From contig NZ_QOAZ01000001.1 of NCBI RefSeq assembly GCF_003574675.1, forward strand, positions 248,001-312,000: a stretch of DNA of 64,000 nucleotides, written 5' to 3'. Within the stretch, counting starts at the first letter, position 1. Each line of letters starts with the position of its first letter. A program made the translations under genes and the position numbers. Shown here piece by piece: positions 36,068 to 44,520 of this stretch. Below the pieces are notes generated by a model, which saw nothing but the letters and a program-made list of their open reading frames with translations, ran no database searches and had not been told where the DNA came from. This stretch comes from Azohydromonas sediminis (GTDB lineage Bacteria; Pseudomonadota; Gammaproteobacteria; Burkholderiales; Burkholderiaceae_C).

Positions 36068-37087
36068 ATGACCGCCTCGTCCCCTGTCCACCCGCGTGAG
36101 GTGCTGTTCGGCGCCAATGAACGGCCGGCGTCGCTGCCGGTGTGCGACCACTACGCCGGCGTGCCCGAACGCATGCGCAAGAGCCTCGAGCTGCAGGCCG
36201 AGCTCGGGCCGGTGTTCGACGTCACGCTCGACGGAGAGGACGGCGCGCCGGTGGGTGGCGAGATCGAGCAGGCGCATCGCATCGCCGAGCTCGTCACCTC
36301 GCCGCCGAACGTGCACGGCCGCGTCGGTGCGCGCGTCGTGCCGGTGTCGCATCCGGCTTTCCTCGGCATGGTCGAGGTCATCGTGCGGCGCGCCGGCGCG
36401 AGGCTCGCGTACCTGATGATCCCCAAGGTCGATGGCCTGGCCGACTTGCAGGCCGCCGCACAGGCGATCGACCACGTCGCGCGCGGCGCCGGCATCGAGC
36501 GTCCGATCCCGCTGCACGCACTCGTCGAGACGCACGGCGCGCTGCGCGACGTGCACGCGCTGGCGGCGCACCCGCGCATCGAGTCGCTGTCGTTCGGGCT
36601 GATGGACTTCGTCTCGGCGCACCGCGGCGCGATCCCGCAGTCGGCGATGAGCGCGCGCGGCCAGTTCGAGCACCCGCTCGTCGTGCGCGCCAAGCTCGAG
36701 ATCTCCGCCGCCTGCCACGCAGCCGGCAAGACGCCGTCGCACTGCGTCGTCACCGAGTTCAAGCACCCGGCCAAGCTGCAGGAAGCCGCCACCCGCGCCG
36801 CGCGCGAGCTGGGCTACACGCGCATGTGGAGCATCCACCCGGCGCAGGTGCGGCCGATCATCGACGCCTTCACGCCGAGCGCGGCCGAGGTCGACCAGGC
36901 GATCGAGATCATCGCCAAGGCGCAGGCGGCGCACTGGGCGCCGATCAGCCACATGGACACGCTGCACGACCGCGCCAGCTACCGCTACTTCTGGCAGGTG
37001 CTCGAGCGCGCGTGGCGCACGTCGTACGCCGGCGGCCCGCAGCTGCCCGCCGAGGTGCGGCGCGCCTACTTCGAGCCCGACGCCTGA
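36068..37087 (+). CDS. HpcH/HpaI aldolase (CitE-like CoA-ester lyase)
   Basis: A 339-residue TIM-barrel lyase of the CitE/malyl-CoA lyase group. DVTLDGEDGAPVGGE holds the acidic metal residues, ARVVPVSHP and LMIPKVDG the substrate Arg/Lys region, and HALVETHGAL a metal Glu. The C-terminal TRMWSIHPAQVRPII is typical of the family. No citrate lyase alpha or gamma genes are nearby, so a malyl-CoA or related acyl-CoA lyase or thioesterase role is more likely than citrate lyase. It follows mdh by 97 bases and probably shares its transcript. Confidence 0.83.
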   Translation: MTASSPVHPREVLFGANERPASLPVCDHYAGVPERMRKSLELQAELGPVFDVTLDGEDGAPVGGEIEQAHRIAELVTSPPNVHGRVGARVVPVSHPAFLGMVEVIVRRAGARLAYLMIPKVDGLADLQAAAQAIDHVARGAGIERPIPLHALVETHGALRDVHALAAHPRIESLSFGLMDFVSAHRGAIPQSAMSARGQFEHPLVVRAKLEISAACHAAGKTPSHCVVTEFKHPAKLQEAATRAARELGYTRMWSIHPAQVRPIIDAFTPSAAEVDQAIEIIAKAQAAHWAPISHMDTLHDRASYRYFWQVLERAWRTSYAGGPQLPAEVRRAYFEPDA

Positions 37088-37224
37088 CGCTGCGCACCGC
37101 AAGCCGCGCCGGTTCCGCCACCGGGCGACCAAAACGAGAAATGTGCCCGCTGCGCAACATCCGGATTCACCTGATCCGGCGCACACGATCACAATGCGCC
37201 CATCGCGCCACCGGGAGCCCATCG

Positions 37225-37779
37225 ATGAAGCGTCTCGCCCTGATCGCCGCCGCCGCCCTCGCCCTGCCGGGGCTGGCCTGCGCCCAAAGCGCCGGCACCA
37301 CCGCGAAGGTGGCTGCGCCACAGACCAAGGCCAACCGCATCGCCGTCCAGCCCGCGCGCAGCGCCGCGCCGGCGCCCGCCTTGGCGCCGGTGGACCTGCC
37401 GCCTGCCGGCGGCGAGCAGATGGCCGCCGCGTCGATGGCGTACTACGGCGAGTACCAGTGCGAGTTCAACCAGACGCTCAACGTCGCGATGAACCCGCGC
37501 CACGACGGCTACCTCGACGTGTCGTTCCGCAACCGCACCTACACGATGAAGCCGGTGCTGTCGCACACCGGTGCCGTGCGTCTGGAGGACGTGCGCGGGC
37601 AGATGCTGATCGTCCAGATCGCGACCAAGTCGATGATGATCGACACCAAGCTCGGGCAGCGCGTCGTCGACGGCTGCATGCACGAAGCGCAGCGCGTCGC
37701 GGCCGCCAAGCCGCGCAGCGGCGGCGGCATCGGCATCGAGCAGGCGCCCGACGCCCCGGCGACGACGGCCGCGCGCTGA
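37225..37779 (+). CDS. Secreted protein of unknown function
   Basis: A 184-residue protein with a clear signal peptide (MKRLALIAAAALALPGLACA, cut before QSAG), a low-complexity Ala/Pro stretch, then a compact domain of about 90 residues with two cysteines (EYQCEFNQ and VVDGCMHEA) that could pair in the periplasm. Its beta-rich look (YLDVSFRNRTYTMKPVLS) recalls MliC-type lysozyme inhibitors, but I cannot confirm this. The gap before it holds a small hairpin (ccggat 37161-37166 with atccgg 37174-37179). A strong terminator follows. Confidence 0.75.
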   Translation: MKRLALIAAAALALPGLACAQSAGTTAKVAAPQTKANRIAVQPARSAAPAPALAPVDLPPAGGEQMAAASMAYYGEYQCEFNQTLNVAMNPRHDGYLDVSFRNRTYTMKPVLSHTGAVRLEDVRGQMLIVQIATKSMMIDTKLGQRVVDGCMHEAQRVAAAKPRSGGGIGIEQAPDAPATTAAR

Positions 37780-37800
37780 GCGCCACCGCCCGCCCGACCC

Positions 37801-37823
37801 GAAGCCCGCCGCCGGCGGGCTTC
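37801..37823 (+). terminator. Rho-independent terminator (converging genes)
   Basis: A perfect 10-bp stem, gaagcccgcc (37801-37810) with ggcgggcttc (37814-37823), loop of three, then GTCGTTTCAT on the plus strand. It lies 21 bases after the secreted-protein gene and 18 bases from the stop of the converging SDR, so it can serve both. Confidence 0.8.
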
Positions 37824-37841
37824 GTCGTTTCATGGACCGCG

Positions 37842-38630
37842 TCAGAACGTGCCCGGGTACGCGCCGCCGTCGATCAGCAGGTTCTGGCCGGTCAGATAAC
37901 CGGCGTGCACGCTGCAGACGAAAGCGCACAGCGCGCCGAACTCGTCGGGCGTGCCGAAGCGCCGCGTCGGGTTCAGCGCGCGGCGCTCGTCCATCACGGC
38001 CTCGATGCTGCGTCCGCTCTTGGCCGCCGCGCCCTGCATCGTCGCGCGCAGGCGGTCGGTGTCGAACGGGCCGGGCAGCAGGTTGTTGATCGTCACGTTG
38101 CGCGACGCGAGCCGCGGCTGGCGCGCGAGGCCGGCGACGAAGCCCGTCAGGCCGCTCCTCGCGCCGTTGGACAGGCCCAGGATGTCGATCGGCGCCTTGA
38201 CCGCGCCCGACGTGATGTTGACGACGCGCCCGAAGCCGCGCTCGGCCATCGCATCGACGGTGGCCTTGATCAGCTCGATCGGCGTGAGCATGTTGGCGTC
38301 CAGCGCGGCGATCCATGCGTCGCGATCCCAGTCGCGGAAATCGCCCGGCGGCGGGCCGCCGGCGTTGTTGACGAGGATGTCGACCTGCGGGCACGCCGCC
38401 AGCGCCGCCGCGCGCCCGGCAGGCGTCGTGATGTCGCCGGCCACCGTGCGAACGTCGACGGCCGGGTTCAGCGCGCGCAGCTCGGCCGCGGTGGCCTCCA
38501 GTACCTCGACGCCGCGCGCCGTGATCACCACGTGCACGCCCTCGCGCACCAGCGCCTTCGCGCAGCCCTTGCCCAGCCCCTTGCTCGCGGCGCACACCAG
38601 CGCCCACTTGCCCTGCAGTCCCAGCTCCAT
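37842..38630 (-). CDS. SDR family protein with altered catalytic motif
   Basis: A 262-residue short-chain dehydrogenase-fold protein. The cofactor loop is CAASKGLGKGCAKAL, and NNAGG and VVNITSGAVK follow. Where YxxxK is expected the protein reads LSNGARSGLTGFVAGLARQ; aligned on the GF and LAR anchors, Tyr becomes Ser and Lys becomes Arg. The C-terminal TPDEFGALCAFVCS and GQNLLIDGG are normal. It may still bind NAD(P) but is unlikely to work by the standard mechanism. FabG-like names should be avoided. It is the second gene after an EamA transporter on the minus strand. Confidence 0.85.
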   Translation of the reverse strand: MELGLQGKWALVCAASKGLGKGCAKALVREGVHVVITARGVEVLEATAAELRALNPAVDVRTVAGDITTPAGRAAALAACPQVDILVNNAGGPPPGDFRDWDRDAWIAALDANMLTPIELIKATVDAMAERGFGRVVNITSGAVKAPIDILGLSNGARSGLTGFVAGLARQPRLASRNVTINNLLPGPFDTDRLRATMQGAAAKSGRSIEAVMDERRALNPTRRFGTPDEFGALCAFVCSVHAGYLTGQNLLIDGGAYPGTF

Positions 38631-38671
38631 CGTCGTTCCCCGTCGTCTTCGTCGTCCGTCCCGTGGCGCCG

Positions 38672-39595
38672 TCAGCGTGATCGCGTGAGCAGCCACACGC
38701 CCAGCAGCACGAGCACCGTGCCGGCGGCGACCCAGGCGTTGAACGGCTCGCCCAGGATCAGCACGCCCATCGCGACGGTGCTCATCGGCCCGATCATGCC
38801 GGTCTGCGACGCCAGCGTCGCGCCGATGCGCTCGATCGCCATCATCACCATGATCACCGGCGCGAAGGTGCACGCCACCGCGTTGAGCACCGACAGCCAG
38901 ATCACCTCGGGCGCCACCGTCCACGCCGCGTCGAGCGGGCGCAGCAGCGCGAACTGGCCGATGCACAGCAGGCACGCGACCGTCGTCGCCAGCCCCGTCA
39001 GCCGCAGCGAGCCGAGCCGGCGCACCTCTTCGCCGCTGTAGACGAGGTAGACCGCGTAGCTCACCGCGCTGCCGAACACCAGCGCCGCACCGAGCGCGAC
39101 GTTGGGCCCCTCGAGCTTCGCCTCGTGGCCGAACACGAGCGCGACGCCGGCGTAGCTGACGGCCAGCGCCACCAGCTCGCGCGCGCCGACGCGGCGCCGC
39201 AACAGCAGCGCGCCCAGCAGCAGCACCAGCGTCGGGTTCAGGTACAGGATCAGCCGCTCGAAGCTCGCGCTGATGTACTGCAGGCCGAGGAAGTCGAGGA
39301 AGCTCGCGAGGTAGTAGCCGCTGAAGCCCAGCGCGGCGACGACGCGCCAGTCGCGCGCCGTCAGCGCCGGCCTGCCGCGCCCGGCCCACCACGCGAGCAG
39401 CACGAACAGCGGCAGCGCGAACAGCATGCGCAGCATGATCAGCGTCACCGCGTCGACGCCGTGGCGGTACGCGAGCTTGACGATGATCGCCTTGCCCGAG
39501 AACGCGATCGCACCGCCGGCGGCCAACAGCAGCCCCGGCCACAGTGGCGAGGCGACGCCCGGCGTCGGGGCGGCGGCGACGGGCGGCGTCGGCAT
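38672..39595 (-). CDS. EamA (DMT superfamily) transporter
   Basis: A 307-residue inner-membrane protein with about ten hydrophobic helices in two EamA repeats. The first repeat has LLLAAGGAIAFSGKAIIVK and ASFERLILYLNPTLVLLLGA; the second ends at GPMSTVAMGVLILGEPFNAW. EamA proteins export amino acids or metabolites; the substrate cannot be read here. The ATG at 39595 is preferred over a GTG at 39628. It is divergent from the creatininase gene. Confidence 0.87.
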   Translation of the reverse strand: MPTPPVAAAPTPGVASPLWPGLLLAAGGAIAFSGKAIIVKLAYRHGVDAVTLIMLRMLFALPLFVLLAWWAGRGRPALTARDWRVVAALGFSGYYLASFLDFLGLQYISASFERLILYLNPTLVLLLGALLLRRRVGARELVALAVSYAGVALVFGHEAKLEGPNVALGAALVFGSAVSYAVYLVYSGEEVRRLGSLRLTGLATTVACLLCIGQFALLRPLDAAWTVAPEVIWLSVLNAVACTFAPVIMVMMAIERIGATLASQTGMIGPMSTVAMGVLILGEPFNAWVAAGTVLVLLGVWLLTRSR

Positions 39596-39698
39596 GATGG
39601 GCGGCGATGGTAGCCGCGCGGCGCCCACGCCGCCGGCGGGCCCGATCGGCGATCATCGCGCCGCCCGCCTGCCACGAACGCCCGACGAGGAGCTCCCG

Positions 39699-40514
39699 AT
39701 GACCGCCTGGCACAGCCGCTACTGGGCCGACCACACCAGCGAGCAGCTCGCGCGGCTGCCGCGCGAGCGGCTGATCGCCGTGCTGCCGATCGCCGCCACC
39801 GAGCAGCACGGCCCGCACCTGCCGCTGTCGACCGACTTCGCGATCGCCGACGGCCTCGTGGCGGCGACGATCGCCAAGCTGCCCGAGGCGCTGCCGGTGC
39901 TGTTCCTGCCGACGCTGCCGTTCGGCAAGAGCAACGAGCACGCGCGCTACCCCGGCACGCTGACGCTGTCGGCGCACACGCTGATCGAGCTGTGGATGGA
40001 GGTGGCCGCCGGCGTCGTGCGCAGCGGCGTGCGCAAGTTCGTGTTCTTCAACACGCACGGCGGACAGATGAACCTGATGGACGTCGTCACGCGCGACCTG
40101 CGCGAGAAGCACGGCGTCGTCGTGGTGGCCACCAACTGGACGGCGCTCGGCCTGCCGCCGGGGATGTTCGACGCGCACGAGCTGCGCCACGGCATCCACG
40201 GCGGTGACCTCGAGACGTCGGTGATGCTCGCGCTCGCGCCGCAGCACGTGCGCATGGACCGCGCGCAGCACTTCCGCTCGCTGACCGAGCAGTTCGCCGA
40301 CGACCACCGCTTCCTGTCGATCACGAACACCGGCAAGCTCGGCTGGCAGACGCAGGACCTGAACCCGCTGGGCGCCTGCGGCGACGCCACGCGCGCCAGC
40401 GCCGACAAGGGACGCGCCGTGATCGACCACGTCAGCGACCGCTTCGTCGAGCTGCTGCACGAGGTCGACCGCTTCGACCCCGCGCGGCTCGCGCACGACC
40501 CGGCCTGGCGCTGA
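39699..40514 (+). CDS. Creatininase family amidohydrolase
   Basis: A metal-dependent amidohydrolase of the creatininase/MftE fold (271 residues). IAATEQHGPHLPLSTDF gives the first Glu and His ligands, KFVFFNTHGGQMN the central His region, and RHGIHGGDLETSVML the last Glu. Family members act on creatinine, guanidino compounds or formamidopyrimidine-type rings, and on peptides in redox-cofactor pathways; the neighbours do not decide between them. GAGGAG precedes the ATG at good spacing. Confidence 0.87.
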   Translation: MTAWHSRYWADHTSEQLARLPRERLIAVLPIAATEQHGPHLPLSTDFAIADGLVAATIAKLPEALPVLFLPTLPFGKSNEHARYPGTLTLSAHTLIELWMEVAAGVVRSGVRKFVFFNTHGGQMNLMDVVTRDLREKHGVVVVATNWTALGLPPGMFDAHELRHGIHGGDLETSVMLALAPQHVRMDRAQHFRSLTEQFADDHRFLSITNTGKLGWQTQDLNPLGACGDATRASADKGRAVIDHVSDRFVELLHEVDRFDPARLAHDPAWR

Positions 40515-40524
40515 GGTGGGCGCG

Positions 40525-42588
40525 TCAGAACGCGGCGCGGGCGCGCGCCGCGAGGTCGACGGCCGCGCCGGTGCACGCCGCGCCGCCTTCGGCCGCGGCA
40601 GCGTCGGTGACGGCGGTCTCGACGTCGAACAGCGCCGCCACCGACGGCGGCACGAAGCGCGTCAGCGACGCCCACACGTGCCGGTCGCCGAGCCGGTGCT
40701 GCGCCGTGACGTGGAATCGCTGCGGCACCAGCAGCGCGAGGTGGCGCTTCGCGCGCGTCATCGCGACGTACAGCAGCCGGCGCTCTTCCTCGATCTCGGC
40801 GGCGCTGCCGGTCGCGAGGTCCGACGGGATGCAGCCGTCGACGGCGTGGAGCACGCAGAGGGCGGCCCACTCCTGGCCCTTGGCGGCGTGGATCGTCGAC
40901 AGCACGAGCCAGTCCTCGTCGCGGTGCGGCGCGCCGGCCTCGTCGCTGGTGGCCTGCGGCGGGTCGAGGGTCAGCTCGGCGAGGAAACGCTCGCGGCTCG
41001 GGTAGCCCGCCGCGAGCCGCGCGAGCTGCTCCAGGTCCGCCAGCCGCACCGCGGCGTCGTCGTGCAGCCGCTCGAGGTGCGGGCGGTACCACTGCAGCGC
41101 GCACGCGACATCGCCGGGCCAGTCGCCGGTGCGCAGCGCGGCGGCCGCGGCCAGCCACGCCGCCCAGTCGGTGGCCGCGGCGCGCGGCGCATCGAAGTCG
41201 TGCATCGCCTGCACCGGGTCGCCGGACTGCGCCATCGCGTCGACGAGCCTGCGCGCGTGCGCCGGCCCCATGCCCGGCACCAGCTGGGCGACGCGCAGGC
41301 CCGCGAGCCGGTGGCGCGGGTTGTGCACCCAGCGCAGTACCGACAGCAGGTCCTTGACGTGCGCCGCCTCGAGGAAGGCGAGCCCGCCGTACTTGACGAA
41401 CGGGATGTCGCGCCGCGCCAGTTCCAGCTCGAGCGCCGCGCTGTGCTGGGCCGCGCGGAACAGCACCGCCTGCTGCTTCAGCGCGAGCCCTTCCTCGCGC
41501 CGGCGCAGCACCTCGTCGGCCACCCAGCGTGCCTGCGCGGCTTCGTCGGCCACGGCCACCAGCCGCGGGCGCTCGCCGTCGCGGTCGCTCCACAGCGACT
41601 TCGCGAAACCCTCGGGTGCGAGCGCGACCACGGCGTTGGCCGCCGCCAGCAGCGGCTGCGTCGAGCGGTAGTTGCGCGTCAGCGTGACGACGCGCGCCGG
41701 CGGCTCGAACTGGCGCGGGAAGTCGAGGATGTGGCGCAGTTCGGCACCGCGAAAGCCATAGATGGCCTGCGCGTCGTCGCCGACCACCGTCAGGCCGCGC
41801 CCGTCGGGCTTCAGGCCGCGCACGATCGCCGCCTGCAGCCGGTTCGTGTCCTGGTATTCGTCGACGAGCACGTGGTCGAAGCGCGCGCGCACGGCGCCGG
41901 CCAGCGACGGCTCGTCGAGCAGCAGCTGCCAGTACAGCAGCAGGTCGTCGTAGTCGAGCAGCTGCTGGCGCTGCTTCTCGGCCACGTAGGCGGCAAACAG
42001 CCGGCGCAGCTCGTCCTCCCAGCCCAGGCACCACGGGAACGCGTGGCGCACGACGGCCTCGACCGGCTCGCGCGTGTTGACGGCGCGCGAATAGATCGCC
42101 AGACACCTGCCCTTGAGCGGGAACCGCCGCGCACTGGCCGCCAGCCCCTGCTCGTGGCGCACGAGACCCATCAGGTCCTCGGCGTCGCCGCGGTCGACGA
42201 TCGTGAACGCGGGCGCGAGCCCGATGCGCGGCGCGTGCTCGCGCAGCAACCGCGCCGCGACGGCGTGGAACGTGCCGGCCCACGGCAGCTGCGGCGCCGC
42301 CAGCGTGGGCGGCAGCCCCAGCGCGGCATGCAGCAGACGCGCTGCGCGCTGCGCCATCTCGTGCGCGGCGCGGCGCGAGAACGTCAGCAGCAGCACGCGC
42401 TGCGGGTCGGCACCGGCCAGCACCAGCTTCGCGACGCGCGCCGCCAGCGTCGCCGTCTTGCCGGTGCCGGCGCCCGCGACGACGAGCAGCGCCGGCGCCG
42501 ACGCGTCGCCGACGCCGTGCTCGGCCGCGGCGCGTTGCTCGGCATTGAGCACGGCGAACGGATCGCGGCGGTCGAGGACGGCAGCCAT
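40525..42588 (-). CDS. UvrD/Rep-type superfamily 1 helicase
   Basis: A 687-residue 3'-5' SF1A helicase. Seen in order are the Q motif LNAEQRAAA, Walker A AGAGTGKT at 38-45, LTFSRRAAHEM (motif Ia), DHVLVDEYQDTN (motif II), VVGDDAQAIYGFRGAE (motif III), LTRNYRST (motif IV), LSTIHAAKGQEW (motif V) and LLYVAMTRAKRHL (motif VI). All helicase motifs are intact. Length is near Rep and UvrD, but the C-terminal tail differs, so I leave it unnamed. ATG 42588 was chosen over the longer frame because the protein then starts just before the Q motif. Confidence 0.92.
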   Translation of the reverse strand: MAAVLDRRDPFAVLNAEQRAAAEHGVGDASAPALLVVAGAGTGKTATLAARVAKLVLAGADPQRVLLLTFSRRAAHEMAQRAARLLHAALGLPPTLAAPQLPWAGTFHAVAARLLREHAPRIGLAPAFTIVDRGDAEDLMGLVRHEQGLAASARRFPLKGRCLAIYSRAVNTREPVEAVVRHAFPWCLGWEDELRRLFAAYVAEKQRQQLLDYDDLLLYWQLLLDEPSLAGAVRARFDHVLVDEYQDTNRLQAAIVRGLKPDGRGLTVVGDDAQAIYGFRGAELRHILDFPRQFEPPARVVTLTRNYRSTQPLLAAANAVVALAPEGFAKSLWSDRDGERPRLVAVADEAAQARWVADEVLRRREEGLALKQQAVLFRAAQHSAALELELARRDIPFVKYGGLAFLEAAHVKDLLSVLRWVHNPRHRLAGLRVAQLVPGMGPAHARRLVDAMAQSGDPVQAMHDFDAPRAAATDWAAWLAAAAALRTGDWPGDVACALQWYRPHLERLHDDAAVRLADLEQLARLAAGYPSRERFLAELTLDPPQATSDEAGAPHRDEDWLVLSTIHAAKGQEWAALCVLHAVDGCIPSDLATGSAAEIEEERRLLYVAMTRAKRHLALLVPQRFHVTAQHRLGDRHVWASLTRFVPPSVAALFDVETAVTDAAAAEGGAACTGAAVDLAARARAAF

Positions 42589-42677
42589 GGCAAAGCCGCG
42601 AGCATACTGGACGGGCATACAGAGGCGCGCGAACCCGAGGGCCGCACCACCGGCGCGACGCATAGACTGCGTGCCGC

Positions 42678-43550
42678 ATGGACGGCGCCGCCACGATCGA
42701 CGACGACCGCGCCGCGGTGCTGGCGGCACTGCAGGCGCTGGCCCCCGAGGCAAACCTGGCGGCGGTCGATGCCACGCGCGCGCTGCGCGCGCAGGTCGAC
42801 CTCGACTCGCTGGACTGGATCAATCTCCTCGACGCGGTCGGCGAGCGGCTCGGCGTGCCGCTGGACGGCGCGCGCATCGCGCCCGACGCGTCGCTCGACG
42901 ACCTCGCCGCCGCGGTACGGCGCCAGCGCGCGGCGATCGCACGCCGGCGGCAGCGCAGCTCGCCGGGCAATGCGATACCGAGAAATGCGGCGCCGGCGGA
43001 CACCACCGCAGCGAAGCCCCCGCGGCCGGCGCCTCTGCCGATCCCGCGGCGCTGGCTGCGGCTGGGCCAGGGGCGCCGCGTGACGCTGCGCCCGATCACG
43101 GCTGCCGACGCGCCGCGCGAGGCGGCCTTCGTGCGCGGCCTGTCGACGGCGTCGCGCTACAAGCGCTTCATGAGCAGCCTGCGCGAACTGACGCCGGCCA
43201 AGCTCAAATACTTCACCGACGTCGACCAGCAGCGCCACCTCGCGCTGGCCGCCACCGCCACCGGCGACCGCGAGCGCGCGTGGGTCGGCGTCGCGCGCTG
43301 CGTCGCCGACCCGCAGGGCGACGGCTGCGAATTCGCCGTGACAGTGGCCGACGACTGGCAGGGCACCGGGCTGGCGGGGCTGCTGATGCGCGTGCTGATG
43401 AACGCCGCGAAGCGCCGGGGCTTCAAGACGATGCACGGCGTCGTGCTGGCGAGCAACCGGCGCATGCTGACACTGGCACGCCAGCTCGGCTTCGTCGTGC
43501 AGCGCGACCACGACGAGCCCGGCACGGTGAAGGTGCAGCGCGCGCTGTGA
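42678..43550 (+). CDS. Acyl carrier protein-GNAT acetyltransferase fusion
   Basis: A 290-residue two-domain protein. Residues 1-85 look like an acyl carrier protein: four predicted helices with VDLDSLDWINLLDAVGERLG, where S44 in the DSL motif is the phosphopantetheine site. A basic, Pro/Ala-rich linker (about 86-125) follows. Residues 126-290 are a GNAT domain: VTLRPITAADAPREAAFVR at the start and the acyl-CoA loop DWQGTGLAGLLM at 227-238, close to the acetyltransferase domain of Pat-type protein acetylases. An acyl group bound to the carrier arm might be handed to the transferase. Divergent from the helicase and upstream of nadC (83 bases). Function unknown; the architecture is unusual. Confidence 0.8.
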   Translation: MDGAATIDDDRAAVLAALQALAPEANLAAVDATRALRAQVDLDSLDWINLLDAVGERLGVPLDGARIAPDASLDDLAAAVRRQRAAIARRRQRSSPGNAIPRNAAPADTTAAKPPRPAPLPIPRRWLRLGQGRRVTLRPITAADAPREAAFVRGLSTASRYKRFMSSLRELTPAKLKYFTDVDQQRHLALAATATGDRERAWVGVARCVADPQGDGCEFAVTVADDWQGTGLAGLLMRVLMNAAKRRGFKTMHGVVLASNRRMLTLARQLGFVVQRDHDEPGTVKVQRAL

Positions 43551-43633
43551 CGAGCTGCGCTGGCACGCTGCTCACGGGCAAGGCACGCGCCACCCGCTGC
43601 TACCATCCCCGGCCCCGATCGGAGGACGCGACG

Positions 43634-44500
43634 ATGTTCGACCACAACGAGACGCTGGACGAGGCGATCGAGCGCAACGTGCGCGACGCACTCGCCGAGG
43701 ACATCGGCACCGGCGACTGGACCGCGATGCTGGTGCCGGCCGGACGGCGTGTCACGGGCCGCGTGCACGCGAAAGAGCCGCTCGTGCTGTGCGGCCGCCC
43801 GTGGTTCGACCGCTGCGTGCTCACGCTCGACCCGACGGCGACGCTGAGCTGGCGCGCCGACGAGGGCGACGTGCTCGCCGCCGGCAGCGAAGTCGTCGCG
43901 ATCGAGGCCGACGCGCGTGCGCTGCTCAGCGCCGAGCGCTCGGCGCTGAACTTCCTGCAGATGCTGTCGGCGGTGGCGACGACGACGCGCGAATACGTCG
44001 ACGCGATCGCCGGCCTGTCGCCGAACCCGAAGGGCTGCAAGGTGCTTGACACGCGCAAGACGCTGCCCGGCCTGCGCCAGGCGCAGAAGTACGCCGTGCG
44101 CGTGGGCGGCGGCACGAACCACCGCATGGCGCTGTGGGACGGCATCCTGATCAAGGAGAACCACATCGCCGCGGCCGGCGGCATCGCCGCGGCGCTCGAG
44201 CGCGCGCGCGCGCTCGACGCCGGCGTGCCGATCCAAATCGAGGTCGAGAACCTGGCCGAGCTCGAGCAGGCGCTGGCCGCCGGCGCGACTTACGTGCTGC
44301 TCGACGACTTCTCGCTCGACGACATGCACCGCGCGTACCGGCTCACCGCCGGCCGCGCCGTGCTCGAGGTCTCGGGCGGCGTGACGCTGGCGTCGATCCG
44401 CGAGATCGCCAAGACCGGCGTCGACCGCATCTCCAGCGGCAAGCTGACCAAGGACGTGCGCGCGGTGGACCTGTCGCTGCGCATCGACGGCACGGGCTGA
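43634..44500 (+). CDS. nadC: Nicotinate-nucleotide pyrophosphorylase (quinolinate phosphoribosyltransferase)
   Basis: Makes nicotinate mononucleotide from quinolinate and PRPP in NAD synthesis. The 288-residue protein has AEDIGTGDWT at the N-terminus, SAERSALNFLQMLSAVAT, the substrate-site KVLDTRKTLPGLR, GGGTNHRMALWDGILIKENH and phosphate-binding LEVSGGV. An SD GGAGG lies eight bases before the ATG. No nadA or nadB is nearby. Confidence 0.97.
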   Translation: MFDHNETLDEAIERNVRDALAEDIGTGDWTAMLVPAGRRVTGRVHAKEPLVLCGRPWFDRCVLTLDPTATLSWRADEGDVLAAGSEVVAIEADARALLSAERSALNFLQMLSAVATTTREYVDAIAGLSPNPKGCKVLDTRKTLPGLRQAQKYAVRVGGGTNHRMALWDGILIKENHIAAAGGIAAALERARALDAGVPIQIEVENLAELEQALAAGATYVLLDDFSLDDMHRAYRLTAGRAVLEVSGGVTLASIREIAKTGVDRISSGKLTKDVRAVDLSLRIDGTG

Positions 44501-44520
44501 GACGCCCCGCCTGCGGCCGC

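Noticed and set aside
37161-37179. Small hairpin ccggat/atccgg as a terminator after the CitE-like gene
   Set aside because: A 6-bp stem with a 7-base loop and no U-tract is too weak.
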